From the NCBI GenBank assembly GCA_035296565.1, contig DATHAQ010000056.1:1-47964 (forward strand): a DNA stretch of 47,964 nucleotides, given 5' to 3'. The notes beneath the pieces are model-generated. The model saw only the letters and a list, made by a program, of their open reading frames with translations. It had not been told where the DNA came from and ran no database searches. The translations under genes and the position numbers were made by a program. Source of the DNA: JACCZR01 sp035296565 (lineage in GTDB: Bacteria; Actinomycetota; Thermoleophilia; Solirubrobacterales; Thermoleophilaceae). This document shows positions 16,979-25,028 of this stretch, piece after piece (position 1 is the first letter of the stretch; each line of letters begins with the position of its first letter).

Positions 16979-18474
16979 GAGAAGGTCATCGTTGAGGGGC
17001 CCCGGGCACGGCGCCGCACCTCGCGCAGCGCCCGGGCGAGGCGCTTGATGCCCTCCTCGACCTCGGCCGGCTCCAGCAGCGAGAAGGACAGCCTCATCGA
17101 GGTCTGCGTCCGGCGCTCGGTCGATACCGCGCCGCCGGGCACGAACGACACGCCGTGGCGGATGGACTCGGTGTAGAGCGTGCGCTCGTCGGTGGGCCGC
17201 GTGAGCGTCGCCCATACGTGGTGGCCGCCGTGGGGCACCGGCGCATGGATCTCGCCGGGGAGGTGGCGGTCGAGCGCCTCCAGCAGCGCGTCGCGTCGGC
17301 GCTGGTACAGCGGGGCGGTGCGCTTGAGGTGCTCGCCGTAGGCGCCGGAGGCCAGGTAGCGCGCGGCGATGTGCTGAGTGAGCGTCGGGCTGTGGAAATC
17401 GCTCTCGAGCTTGAGCAGCGCCAGGCGCTCGCGCACCGGTCCGCGCGCGGCGATCCAGCCCACGCGCAGGCCGCCGCCCACCGTCTTGGAGAGGGAGTCG
17501 ACGTAGACCACGTGTGCGGGCGCCAGCGCCCGCAGGGCCCGCGGCTTGCCGCCGTCGAAGCGCAGATCGCCGTACACGCCGTCCTCCAGCACCAGGAGGT
17601 TGCGCTCGCGGGCCAGGCCGGCCAGTTGCTCACGGCGCGCGTCGGAGAGGTCGCAGCCCGTCGGGTTCTGGCAGCCGCTCTGCAGGGCGACGAGCTTGAC
17701 CTCGTCGTGGCCCACCAGCGCCTCGAGCGCGTCGACGTCCAGGCCGTCGTCGTCCACCGGCACCCCGATCACCTGCGCGCCCGCGGCCCGCAGCACCGAG
17801 AGCAGGCCCGAGTAGGTGGGCGACTCGACGGCGACCACGTCGCCGGGCTCGAGCAGCGCCCGCACGGTCAGGTCGATCGCCTGCTGGGCGCCGGAGGTGA
17901 CGATGACCTCCTCTGCGTCGGTGGCGTAGCCGACCCTTCGTCCGCGCTCGGCCAGCTGCTCGCGCAGGTCGTCCAGCCCGGGAGCCGTCAGGTAGGTGAA
18001 GGCCTCGACGCCGACCTCGTCGACCACCTCGTGCGTGATCTGGGTGAGCGCCTCGGTGGGGTACAGGTCGGGCGAGGGCCAGCCCGTGGCGAGCGAGATG
18101 ACCTCACGGTCGTTGGCGAAGGCGAAAGCGTCGGCCAGCGCCTCCTCGGAGTAGGACGGCGAGCGGTCGGGCAGCGCCAGGCGCTGCCAGTCGTCGCCGT
18201 GCTCGACCTCGGCGCTCGGAGTCAGCGAGCGCACGAAGGTCCCACGGCCGACGGCGGCCGTCACGAAGCCGTCCTCCGCCAGCCGCTTGTACACGCGCGC
18301 GGCGGTGAGGTGGTTGATGCCCGCCTCCGTGGCCAGCGCCCGGGTGGGAGGCAGCTTGTCGCCGGGGGCCAGCTCGTTGGACTCGATGGCCGCGGCGAAG
18401 CGGTCGGCGAGCTGTTGGGTGACCGAGACCGTGCCCTCCCGGTCGATGTCGGTCATATCTACTTTGTACGACAT
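16975..18474 (-). CDS. MocR-type regulator (GntR winged helix fused to PLP aminotransferase fold)
   Basis: 499 residues. The GntR-type wHTH spans about 1-80 (PPTRALATEAGINHLTAARV then YKRLAEDGFV). The aminotransferase class I/II fold fills the rest, with PLP lysine at about Lys330 (VDSLSKTVGGGL), the Asn/Tyr region GCQNPTGCDLS, and an Arg in the C-terminal domain. MocR proteins such as PdxR and GabR sense PLP or its adducts and often bind direct repeats. Two such repeats (TTGTACGACAT and TTGTAGGTCAT, 22-bp period) lie at and just upstream of the start. An alternative start is the ATG at 18456 (MTDIDREG). Target genes are unknown; the divergent small gene at 18509 is the nearest candidate. Confidence 0.9.
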   Translation of the reverse strand: MSYKVDMTDIDREGTVSVTQQLADRFAAAIESNELAPGDKLPPTRALATEAGINHLTAARVYKRLAEDGFVTAAVGRGTFVRSLTPSAEVEHGDDWQRLALPDRSPSYSEEALADAFAFANDREVISLATGWPSPDLYPTEALTQITHEVVDEVGVEAFTYLTAPGLDDLREQLAERGRRVGYATDAEEVIVTSGAQQAIDLTVRALLEPGDVVAVESPTYSGLLSVLRAAGAQVIGVPVDDDGLDVDALEALVGHDEVKLVALQSGCQNPTGCDLSDARREQLAGLARERNLLVLEDGVYGDLRFDGGKPRALRALAPAHVVYVDSLSKTVGGGLRVGWIAARGPVRERLALLKLESDFHSPTLTQHIAARYLASGAYGEHLKRTAPLYQRRRDALLEALDRHLPGEIHAPVPHGGHHVWATLTRPTDERTLYTESIRHGVSFVPGGAVSTERRTQTSMRLSFSLLEPAEVEEGIKRLARALREVRRRARGPSTMTFS

Positions 18475-18496
18475 TGCAATGGACCTTGTAGGTCAT
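18464..18496. promoter_or_regulatory. Direct-repeat candidate operator for the MocR regulator
   Basis: TTGTACGACAT (18464-18474) and TTGTAGGTCAT (18486-18496) match at 9 of 11 bases and are spaced 22 bp, two helical turns, so both would face the same side of the DNA. MocR-family dimers are known to use direct repeats. The first copy covers the regulator's start codon and the second covers the divergent gene's promoter area, so one complex could repress both. Confidence 0.5.
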
Positions 18497-18508
18497 ACAG
18501 TACCCCAC

Positions 18509-18847
18509 ATGACCCGCACAATCAACATCGATTCCCTCACCGTTCGACGTGCGGGCGCGCAGGACGCCGCTCAGCTGGTGCGTCTCGCGGCCCTCGACAG
18601 TGCCGACGTTCCCTCGGGCGACGTCCTGCTGGCCGAGAGCTCCGGACAGCTGCTCGCCGCCCTCTCGCTCGCCGATGGCCATGCCGTGGCCGACCCCTTC
18701 GAACACACGGCCGAGATGGTCGCTCTGCTCCGGCTGCGGGCCGAGCAGCTCGTTCAGACCGAAGCGCCGAAGAGGATCGCCAGCTGGCGCGACTGGGCCA
18801 CCAGCGTGCCGTCGGGCATCCAGAGCTCGCCGTCCTCGTCGAAGTAG
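18509..18847 (+). CDS. Small GNAT-like conserved protein with antisense-derived tail
   Basis: 112 residues if the whole frame is used. Residues 1-80 look like the N-terminal piece of an acetyltransferase-like family common in Actinobacteria (LTVRRAGAQDAAQLVRLAAL, then LLAESSGQLLAALSLADGHAVADPF, then ALLRLRAEQL). The last 30 residues are encoded antisense to the end of the thioesterase gene and resemble nothing. The protein probably ended near ALLRLRA in its relatives, and the stop was lost, giving a 94-bp convergent overlap. TACAGT ends about 7 bases before the ATG at 18509, so the message may be leaderless. Acetyltransferase activity is not expected from such a short fold. Confidence 0.6.
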   Translation: MTRTINIDSLTVRRAGAQDAAQLVRLAALDSADVPSGDVLLAESSGQLLAALSLADGHAVADPFEHTAEMVALLRLRAEQLVQTEAPKRIASWRDWATSVPSGIQSSPSSSK

Positions 18848-19554
18848 CCGTCGCGCACCTGGGCTGAGCGAAAGCGCCCCAGGAGCAGCGCGTCGGGCTG
18901 CGGGAGCGGCGCGCGGAAGTACACGCTCATCTCCACGGTCGGGGCCGGGGCCAGCCCCGCCAACCGGGGCCAGGGGGCGGGGTACCAGGCGTCGGCGAGC
19001 ACGCACAGGGCGGCGGCGTCCACCTCCCGGGGCTCCCGCAGACCGATCCACCCTCCGGTCAGGGCGTTCGCGGCGCGCGAGAACGGCTCGGAGCCGAAGC
19101 GCGGCTGCGTCGACAGGAGCTCCACGAAGTTGGGCGCCTCGGCGCCGGGCAGCTCCCGCCGCGGTTGCTCGCGCTCGCCGGGCGGCTCCACTTCCGGCAT
19201 CGGCGACTCGGTCAGCTCGGGGCCCTCGCGGGGGCCGGCGAAGGTCGCGAGGCCCAGCGCGATCACCCGGCCGTCCTGTTCCAGGCGCGCGCTGGCGTTG
19301 GTGAGGCCGCGGCCGGCGCGCTCGATCAGCGGCTTGACGGTCACGGCGCCCTCGGCGGGCGGGCGCAGGAACTGAACGGTGAGCGAGCGAGCCTGACGGT
19401 CCGCGTCGGCGACCGCCTTCTCGAGCGCGCGCAGGATGAGGGCCATAACGAACCCGCCGAGCGGACCGCGCGGGGTCCACCAGCGACCCTCGATCCGACC
19501 CTTCCATGAGCCCTCCTCGAGCGGGCGCAGGTCAAGGTCCTCGTCGAAAGTCAC
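18754..19554 (-). CDS. Acyl-CoA thioesterase, TesB-like double hotdog
   Basis: 266 residues. The first hotdog includes WTPRGPLGGFVMALILRAL and SLTVQFLRPPAEG; the second includes GGWIGLREPREVDAA and VEMSVYFRAPLP, ending with DGTLVAQSRQLAIL. This is the usual TesB-like two-domain order and length. It should hydrolyse acyl-CoA thioesters in the cytoplasm; chain length is not predictable. GTG start at 19554, 26 bases from the divergent ABC transporter start at 19581. A TATTGAT sequence ends about 7 bases before its GTG, suggesting a leaderless transcript. The 3' end overlaps the small GNAT-like gene. Confidence 0.82.
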   Translation of the reverse strand: MTFDEDLDLRPLEEGSWKGRIEGRWWTPRGPLGGFVMALILRALEKAVADADRQARSLTVQFLRPPAEGAVTVKPLIERAGRGLTNASARLEQDGRVIALGLATFAGPREGPELTESPMPEVEPPGEREQPRRELPGAEAPNFVELLSTQPRFGSEPFSRAANALTGGWIGLREPREVDAAALCVLADAWYPAPWPRLAGLAPAPTVEMSVYFRAPLPQPDALLLGRFRSAQVRDGYFDEDGELWMPDGTLVAQSRQLAILFGASV

Positions 19555-19580
19555 CGGGGGATCAATACCGTCCCCGGCCG

Positions 19581-20543
19581 ATGTCCGGCGAGGAGGCAGT
19601 CAGCGCGCAGGGCCTGCGTAAGTCGTACGGGAGCGTGGTGGCCCTGCGGGGGATCGACCTCTCGGTGCCCCAGGGGACGGTTCTCGGCCTGCTCGGCCCC
19701 AACGGTGCGGGCAAGACCACCGCGGTGCGGATCCTGACCACCCTGCTGCCCCCCGACGGCGGCACCGCGCAGGTCGCCGGGCTCGACGTGGTGGACGAGG
19801 CGGCGAAGCTGCGCTCGCAGATCGGGCTCGCAGGCCAGTACGCGGCCGTGGACGAGAACCTGACTGGCCGCGAGAACCTGGAGATGGTGGGGCGCCTCTA
19901 TCACCTGGGCGGCCCCGAGTCGCGCAAGCGGGCCGGCGAGCTGCTGGAGCGCTTCGACCTCACCGAGGCGGGCAAGCGCATGGTCCGCACCTACTCGGGG
20001 GGCATGCGCCGGCGGCTGGACCTTGCGGCCGCGCTGGTCGCGCGCCCGCCGGTGATCTTCCTCGACGAGCCGACCACCGGCCTCGACCCGCTCAGTCGGC
20101 TGGGGCTCTGGGAGACCATCGAGGACCGGGTGGCGGCCGGCACCACCGTGCTGCTCACCACCCAGTACCTCGACGAGGCCGACCGCTTGGCCGACAGCAT
20201 CGCCGTGATCGACCACGGCCGGGTGATCGCCGAGGGCACCTCGGACCAGCTGAAGGATCGCGTCGGCGGTGAGCGCCTGGAGGTGACGCTCGAGAGCCCG
20301 GCCCAGGCCGAGTCCGGAATAGCCGCCCTGGCCCCGATGTCCGAGGAGCGGCCCGAGGCCGAAGACGGCACGCTGCGGGTGGCCTTCAGACGCCGCCAGG
20401 GCGCCATCGCGGAGGCGGTGCGCCGACTGGACGAGGCGGGGGTGGGCGTCGAGGACGTGGCCGTGCGCAGGCCGACCCTCGACGACGTCTTCATCTCACT
20501 GACCGGCCACGCCGCCGAGCAGGACGAGGAGCAGCCCGAGTGA
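19581..20543 (+). CDS. ABC transporter ATP-binding protein, DrrA-like
   Basis: 320 residues. Walker A is GPNGAGKTT (39-47), the signature is YSGGMRRRLDLA (138-149), and Walker B is VIFLDEPTTGLDP (158-170). The C-terminal 90 residues form the DrrA-type extension ending in RRPTLDDVFISLTGHAAE. Such proteins pair with a DrrB-type permease to export drugs or lipids. ATG at 19581 is chosen because it gives the standard N-terminus; no strong ribosome site is seen. Its stop overlaps the permease start at 20540 (GTGA). Confidence 0.93.
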   Translation: MSGEEAVSAQGLRKSYGSVVALRGIDLSVPQGTVLGLLGPNGAGKTTAVRILTTLLPPDGGTAQVAGLDVVDEAAKLRSQIGLAGQYAAVDENLTGRENLEMVGRLYHLGGPESRKRAGELLERFDLTEAGKRMVRTYSGGMRRRLDLAAALVARPPVIFLDEPTTGLDPLSRLGLWETIEDRVAAGTTVLLTTQYLDEADRLADSIAVIDHGRVIAEGTSDQLKDRVGGERLEVTLESPAQAESGIAALAPMSEERPEAEDGTLRVAFRRRQGAIAEAVRRLDEAGVGVEDVAVRRPTLDDVFISLTGHAAEQDEEQPE

Positions 20544-21306
20544 CCCAGGCCCTCGCGGACTCGCTGGTGCTCGCCCGGCGCAACCTGCTGCGGATCCCGC
20601 GCGCGCCCGACCTGCTGCTCTCGTTCACCGTGCAGCCGGTGATGTTCGTGCTGCTGTTCGCCTACGTGTTCGGCGGGGCGATCGAGACGCCGGGCTTCGA
20701 CGACTACAAGGACTTCCTGATGCCCGGGATCATCACCCAGAGCATCGCCTTTGGCGGCTTCATCACTGCGATCGGTCTCAGCGAGGACCTCAACAAAGGC
20801 CTGACGACCGCTTCCGCTCGCTGCCCATGGCGCGCTCCGCGGTGCTCGCGGGTCGCACCGCAGCCGACGTCGTCACCAACCTCGTCTCGCTGACGATCAT
20901 GATCACAGTCGGCCTGATCATCGGCTTTGACTTCAAGACGAGTGTGGCGCACGTGGCCGCCGGGATCGGGCTGCTGCTGTTGTTCGGCTACGTCTTCTCC
21001 TGGATCTTCGCCTTCTTCGGGCTGAAGTCGTCCTCGCCGGAGTCCGCCCAGTCGATCGGCTTCATCACGGTCTTCCCGCTCACCTTCATCTCTTCCGCCT
21101 TCGTGCCGACGGACTCCATGCCCGAGGCGCTGCAGACCTTCGCGGACGTGAACCCGTTCACCGTGGTGGTGAACGCCATGCGCCACCTGTGGCTCGACAC
21201 CCCGGCGGGGAACGCCGTGTGGGGCGCCCTGGCCTGGTCGGTCGGGCTGCTGGCGATCTTCGCGCCGCTGGCCGTGCGGACGTACCGTCGCGCGGCGGTC
21301 AAGTAG
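20540..21306 (+). pseudogene. ABC-2 type permease, DrrB-like, with a -1 frameshift
   Basis: Two frames together encode one permease. Frame 1 (from GTG 20540) gives the start, the first TM segment and GLSEDLNKGL. Frame 2 carries MARSAVLAGRTAADVVTN and the remaining TM helices to RRAAVK at 21306. The expected joint is KGLIDRFRSLPMARS; the DNA reads CTG AC GACCGC, as if the T of an ATC codon after position 20804 were deleted. The shift removes most of the membrane domain from any frame-1 product, which would stop at 20893. Either a true inactivating deletion or a sequencing error; all other parts look conserved. About 255 residues would be restored, a normal DrrB length. Confidence 0.8.
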
Positions 21307-21434
21307 GTCGCGGCGTCCGCCGCCCCGCAGGCGTCTCGGTCACCGTGGCCAGCAGGCCGGCGGGCAGGCCGGGGTCGCTGAGCTCGCTGATGGGACATCG
21401 GGCACGGGGCCGATCCTGGCACCCTGGTCCTCAG

Positions 21435-21992
21435 GTGAATCGGGTGCACCACTTCTATTGCTCGCGGGAGGCGTGGAAGCGACACGTTCGCGAGGACCTC
21501 GTTCCCGCGGCGCTGGAGGGGGTCGACCTCGGCGATGAAGTGCTCGAGGTCGGTCCCGGCTTCGGCCCGGCTACGGACGCCCTGGCCCTCCGGGTGGCGC
21601 GCCTGACCGCGCTCGAGATCGATTCCGCCCTGGCGGCGAAGCTGCGGGAGCGCCTGGGGCCGCGGGTGGAGGTGCGCGAGGGCGACGGGGCTCAGCTGCC
21701 CTTCTCCGACGGCTCCTTCAGCGGCGCCGCCTGCTTCACGATGCTCCACCACGTCCCTACCCGCCACCAGCAGGACCGCCTGTTCGCCGAGGTGCGGCGG
21801 GTGGTGCGGCCGGGCGGGACCTTCGCGGGAACCGACAGCACCGGCCGCGGGCTGGGGTTCGCGCTGCTGCACATCGGCGACGTGCGCAACGTCCTCGACC
21901 CCGACGAGCTGCCGGGCCGCCTCCAGGCCGCCGGCTTCGGGCGGGCCCGCGTGGACTGGAACGCGGACACGCTGCGCTTCCGCGCCTCCTGA
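21435..21992 (+). CDS. Class I SAM-dependent methyltransferase
   Basis: 185 residues. Motif I is VLEVGPGFGPATD, motif II region is LTALEIDSALAAKLRERLG, then EGDGAQLPFSDGSFSGAACFTMLHH and a VRPGGTFAGTDS post-II loop, as in the Methyltransf_11 family. GTG at 21435 was chosen because relatives start with a sequence like NRxHHxxC; an ATG at 21390 in the same frame is the alternative. Substrate unknown. It lies between the ABC permease and an epoxide-hydrolase-like gene (3-base gap), likely co-transcribed with the latter. Confidence 0.82.
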   Translation: MNRVHHFYCSREAWKRHVREDLVPAALEGVDLGDEVLEVGPGFGPATDALALRVARLTALEIDSALAAKLRERLGPRVEVREGDGAQLPFSDGSFSGAACFTMLHHVPTRHQQDRLFAEVRRVVRPGGTFAGTDSTGRGLGFALLHIGDVRNVLDPDELPGRLQAAGFGRARVDWNADTLRFRAS

Positions 21993-21995
21993 GCC

Positions 21996-22799
21996 ATGTT
22001 CCGGTGCGCGGGCGTCAATCTGCACGTCGAGCAGGCCGGCGAGGGCCGGCCGGTCCTGTTGCTTCACGGGTTCCCGGACTCGCACCGGCTGTGGCGCAAC
22101 CAGGTGCCGGCGCTCGTCGATGCCGGCCACCGGATCATCGCGCCCGACCTGCCGGGCTACGGCGACTCCGAGGCTCCCGGGGAGGTCGCCGACTACCGGT
22201 TCAGGAATCTCGTCCGGGGGCTCGCCGAGCTGCTCGACCAGCTCGGCGTGGAACGAACATCGGTCGTGGGCCACGACTGGGGCGCCGCCCTGGCTTGGGG
22301 CTTCACCGCCTTGGCGCCCGAGCGGGTCGACCACCTCGTCGCGCTCTCGGTGGGGCACCCGGCGGTGCCGCGGACGCTCGGGCAGCTGAGGGACTTCTGG
22401 TACATGCTGCTGTTCCAAGCGCCGGAAGCCGAGAAGCTGCTGAGCGAGGACGACTGGGCCCTCCTGCGCCGCTGGATGACGGGCGCAGAGGACCTCGACC
22501 GCTACCTCGAGGACCTGGCACGGCCCGGACGACTGACCGCCGCTCTGAACTGGTACCGCGCGAACCACAACCCGCGCGCGTTCGTCCACGGCGGTCGAGT
22601 GCCGGACGTCAGCCGGCCGACGCTCGGTGTCTGGAGCACGCGCGACTTCGCGTGTGGCGAGGAGCAGATGGTCGGCTCCGCCGACCACGTCTCGGGCACG
22701 TGGCGCTACGAGCGCATCGACGGCGTGGGCCACTGGATACCGCTGGCGGCGCCCGGTCGACTGAACGCCCTACTGGTCGAGTTCCTCCGGCCCGCCTAG
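21996..22799 (+). CDS. Alpha/beta hydrolase, epoxide hydrolase/haloalkane dehalogenase-like
   Basis: 267 residues. Oxyanion motif HGFPDS at 24-29, nucleophile Asp94 in VGHDWGAAL, acid candidate Asp in WSTRDFACG, and His246 in GVGHWIP. The Asp nucleophile within GHDWG and NWYRAN in the lid region are typical of epoxide hydrolases. Two cap tyrosines normally activate the epoxide; candidates are in the FWYML and NWYRAN segments. ATG start at 21996, three bases after the methyltransferase stop. The 3' end overlaps the convergent LtrA gene by 4 bases. Epoxide versus haloalkane substrate cannot be decided here. Confidence 0.87.
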   Translation: MFRCAGVNLHVEQAGEGRPVLLLHGFPDSHRLWRNQVPALVDAGHRIIAPDLPGYGDSEAPGEVADYRFRNLVRGLAELLDQLGVERTSVVGHDWGAALAWGFTALAPERVDHLVALSVGHPAVPRTLGQLRDFWYMLLFQAPEAEKLLSEDDWALLRRWMTGAEDLDRYLEDLARPGRLTAALNWYRANHNPRAFVHGGRVPDVSRPTLGVWSTRDFACGEEQMVGSADHVSGTWRYERIDGVGHWIPLAAPGRLNALLVEFLRPA

Positions 22800-23983
22800 T
22801 CGGCGGGCGCCAGCTGGTGGCGCATCTTGTCGCGCAGCTCGGCGAAGCGGACGACCTCGTAGACGATCACCGCAGCGAGCGCCGCAGCCACGAGGGCGAC
22901 GCTTGCCACCGCCGGGACTTCCTTTGCCAGCGGGATGACCGCGAGCAAGACCAGCGCGCACAGCAGTCGCTGCGTGCTGAAGCGGTGGATGTTGCGCCAG
23001 CGGAAGGCCACGTGCGCCAGCAGGTAAAGGGCGCTGCCGCCCATCAGCGCGAAGGCCGGGATGGTCTTGAGCGGCTCGTCGACGTGCTCGATCGTCTTCT
23101 TCAACCCGAGAGCGCCGAGCACGATGCCGGCCACCATCGGGAGGTGGAGGAAGGAGAAGGAGTCGCGCGCGATCTCGTTCTGCTCGCGGCCTACCGGGGC
23201 GTTGGACAGCCGCCGCTCGGCAACGAGCGCCACGACGTCGAAGTAGAGCCACCACATGGCCGCCGCGACGCCGGTGCCGAGCGCGGCGGCCAGCACGACG
23301 CCCATGTCGACGTCGGCCGAGGCTCCCGCCCCGATGGCGACGATCGACTCGCCGAGCGCGATGATGATGATCAGCCCGTGGCGCTCGGCGAAGTGAGCGG
23401 GCACGAGCCTCCACCCCTCCGAGCCGAAGAAGTAAGGCCCGGCCATGTCCAGGGCCAGGGCTAGCGCCCACAGGCCGCCCTGGAGCGCGCCGTCGGTGAA
23501 CGACGCGGCCACCAGGAGCCCTACGCCGAGCGCCGTGCTGCCCACCAGGCCGGCGAGCACCGCAGAGCGCAGCTGGGGATCGCCGCGGCTGGCAGCCAGG
23601 AAGAGAACGAGCTGCGCGATCCTCACCACGCCATAGGCGACGGCGAACAGGAGCGCGTTCTCATCGAAGGCCTCTGGCACGCACAGTGCCGCCACCAGCA
23701 ATGCGGCCATGGCGCCGAAGATCGCCAGGCGCACCACTCCCTCCTCGGGGTCGACCACGCTGGTCAGCCAGGCGTAGCCGACCCATGACCACCACAGGAC
23801 GCCGAGGATGAGGAGCCCGCGCGCTAGGCCCGCCCAGCTGGGGTCGTCGGCCATGAGCGCCGTGCACTGTGTGAGGGCGAGCACGAAGACGAGATCGAAG
23901 AACAGCTCGAGCGGGGTGACCGTCTCCTTGTCGCGCAGCACCGCGGCCAGGCGAGGGGCCCGGCCTGCGGCGCCTGACTCCAC
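22796..23983 (-). CDS. LtrA family membrane protein
   Basis: 395 residues with about ten TM helices. The LtrA signature is at the N-terminus (VTPLELFFDLVFVLALTQ), and the central helix pair has AERHGLIIIIALGESIVAIG and WWLYFD, both conserved in the low-temperature-requirement A family. The biochemical role of the family is unknown. The GTG at 23983 shares its G with the upstream TAG stop (TAGTG), so it is coupled to the hypothetical gene before it. The longer upstream extension in the same frame is shadow sequence. Confidence 0.9.
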   Translation of the reverse strand: MESGAAGRAPRLAAVLRDKETVTPLELFFDLVFVLALTQCTALMADDPSWAGLARGLLILGVLWWSWVGYAWLTSVVDPEEGVVRLAIFGAMAALLVAALCVPEAFDENALLFAVAYGVVRIAQLVLFLAASRGDPQLRSAVLAGLVGSTALGVGLLVAASFTDGALQGGLWALALALDMAGPYFFGSEGWRLVPAHFAERHGLIIIIALGESIVAIGAGASADVDMGVVLAAALGTGVAAAMWWLYFDVVALVAERRLSNAPVGREQNEIARDSFSFLHLPMVAGIVLGALGLKKTIEHVDEPLKTIPAFALMGGSALYLLAHVAFRWRNIHRFSTQRLLCALVLLAVIPLAKEVPAVASVALVAAALAAVIVYEVVRFAELRDKMRHQLAPAD

Positions 23984-24375
23984 TAGGCGAGGACCGGCGG
24001 GAAGCGCCCAAGGATCCACTCGCGCCCCGCGAGCTCGCGAGTGTGCGGGCGGCCGCTGAGCGTGAGGTACTCGCCCGTCCTCATGCTGATTGGAAGGTTG
24101 CGCTCGATCGGGTAGTACTCGTTGTGCTGCTCGATCAGCACGTTGACCTCCTCGAAGTCCCAGCGCTCGGCCAGCTCGCGCCAGCGGCGCTCAAAGTCCT
24201 GCGGGTCGTCCTTGCACTCCTCGCGCAGCTGGTCATAGTGGCGCTGGAGGCGCATCGTGTGTCGGCGCAGCTCGGCGTCGATGTCGCGCAGCCGCTGCAT
24301 GAAGCGCGGCATGACACCGCCCCGGATGTACCTCTCGACCGCGTCGGGGTTGACCACCGTATGGCGTCGGCCCAT
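23983..24375 (-). CDS. Uncharacterised 130-residue helical protein
   Basis: No family recognised. The first half is rich in Arg, Glu and heptad-like leucines (FMQRLRDIDAELRRHTMRLQ, then EECKDDPQDFERRWRELAERW), suggesting a helical or coiled-coil core. The second half has NEYYPIERNLPI and a final GREWILGRFPP. No signal peptide or TM segment. ATG at 24375; 14 bases after the nitroreductase gene's stop and overlapping the LtrA start by one base, so the three are one minus-strand unit. Coding is supported by tight packing and by the third-position GC bias. Confidence 0.7.
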   Translation of the reverse strand: MGRRHTVVNPDAVERYIRGGVMPRFMQRLRDIDAELRRHTMRLQRHYDQLREECKDDPQDFERRWRELAERWDFEEVNVLIEQHNEYYPIERNLPISMRTGEYLTLSGRPHTRELAGREWILGRFPPVLA

Positions 24376-24389
24376 CGCCCCGAGGGTAG

Positions 24390-24893
24390 TCAGCGCGGAC
24401 GCAACGCCAGGACCGGGATCGTGCGCTCGGTGGCGCGCTGCTCGTAGAGGTCGTAGCCCGCGTAGAGGGACTTCGAGAGCTCGAACAGGCGGTCGCGCTC
24501 CTCGCCCGCCACGTCGCGGGCGAGATAGGGCAGCTTCACGCCCTTGGCCGCCAGCTCGACCTCCGGGTTGGCCTTGGCGTTGAGGTACCAGGCCGGGTGC
24601 TTGGCGCGCCCGAAGCTCGAGGCCGTGAGGATCACCTCGTCGCCCTGCGTGAAGTAGACGAGCGGCACGGTGCGCGGAGTGCCGCTCTTGCGGCCGGTGA
24701 CGGTCAACAGCACGAGCGGGAAGAACGCCGTGGTGGCGAAGCGCCCGCGCGTGAGCTTGAGCAGTGTCGGGTCCACGCGTGAGCCGACCTCGATGCCGAA
24801 CCAGCGGCCCGCCTTGCTCATGCCCGCCCGGTGCATGAGCTTCTTCAAGCCGGACGGCTGCTCGGTCGGGTCCACGGGCGGGATGCCGGCCAC
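24390..24893 (-). CDS. Deazaflavin (F420)-dependent nitroreductase-family protein, Ddn-like
   Basis: 167 residues. The family core is seen: VTGRKSGTPRTVPLVYF, then GDEVILTASSFGRAKHPAWYLN and ANPEVEL. These are the F420-binding split-barrel signatures of Ddn and F420H2-dependent quinone reductases. Members reduce quinones or nitro compounds in the cytoplasm or near the membrane. The start is uncertain: GTG 24893, TTG 24902 or ATG 24836 all fit; GTG is chosen. On the minus strand TATCTT ends about 9 bases before the GTG. It heads the three-gene unit with the hypothetical protein and LtrA. Its upstream region is the 56-bp tandem repeat. Confidence 0.82.
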   Translation of the reverse strand: MAGIPPVDPTEQPSGLKKLMHRAGMSKAGRWFGIEVGSRVDPTLLKLTRGRFATTAFFPLVLLTVTGRKSGTPRTVPLVYFTQGDEVILTASSFGRAKHPAWYLNAKANPEVELAAKGVKLPYLARDVAGEERDRLFELSKSLYAGYDLYEQRATERTIPVLALRPR

Positions 24894-24904
24894 GTTCGGC
24901 AAAA

Positions 24905-25016
24905 GATACCCGGACCGATCGGCGGTGCTCGGCCGGCCAACGCCCGGCCTGCGCTCCGGCGATACCCGGACCGATCGGCGGTGCTCGGCCGGCCAACGCC
25001 CGGCGTGCGCTCCGGC
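24905..25016. repeat. 56-bp tandem duplication between divergent genes
   Basis: Two adjacent 56-base copies (24905-24960 and 24961-25016) differ at one base (CGGCC versus CGGCG near the end). Each starts GATACC and contains the palindromes CCGATCGG and GGCCGGCC. A third GATAC follows at 25017. The array fills the whole space between the divergent Ddn-like and YjbR-like genes, so it duplicates what should be the bidirectional promoter area. Confidence 0.92.
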
Positions 25017-25028
25017 GATACTGCGGAC

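Noticed and set aside
21996..22799. Haloalkane dehalogenase as firm call
   Set aside because: The nucleophile motif fits, but halide-stabilising residues cannot be assigned; the broader epoxide hydrolase/dehalogenase call is safer.
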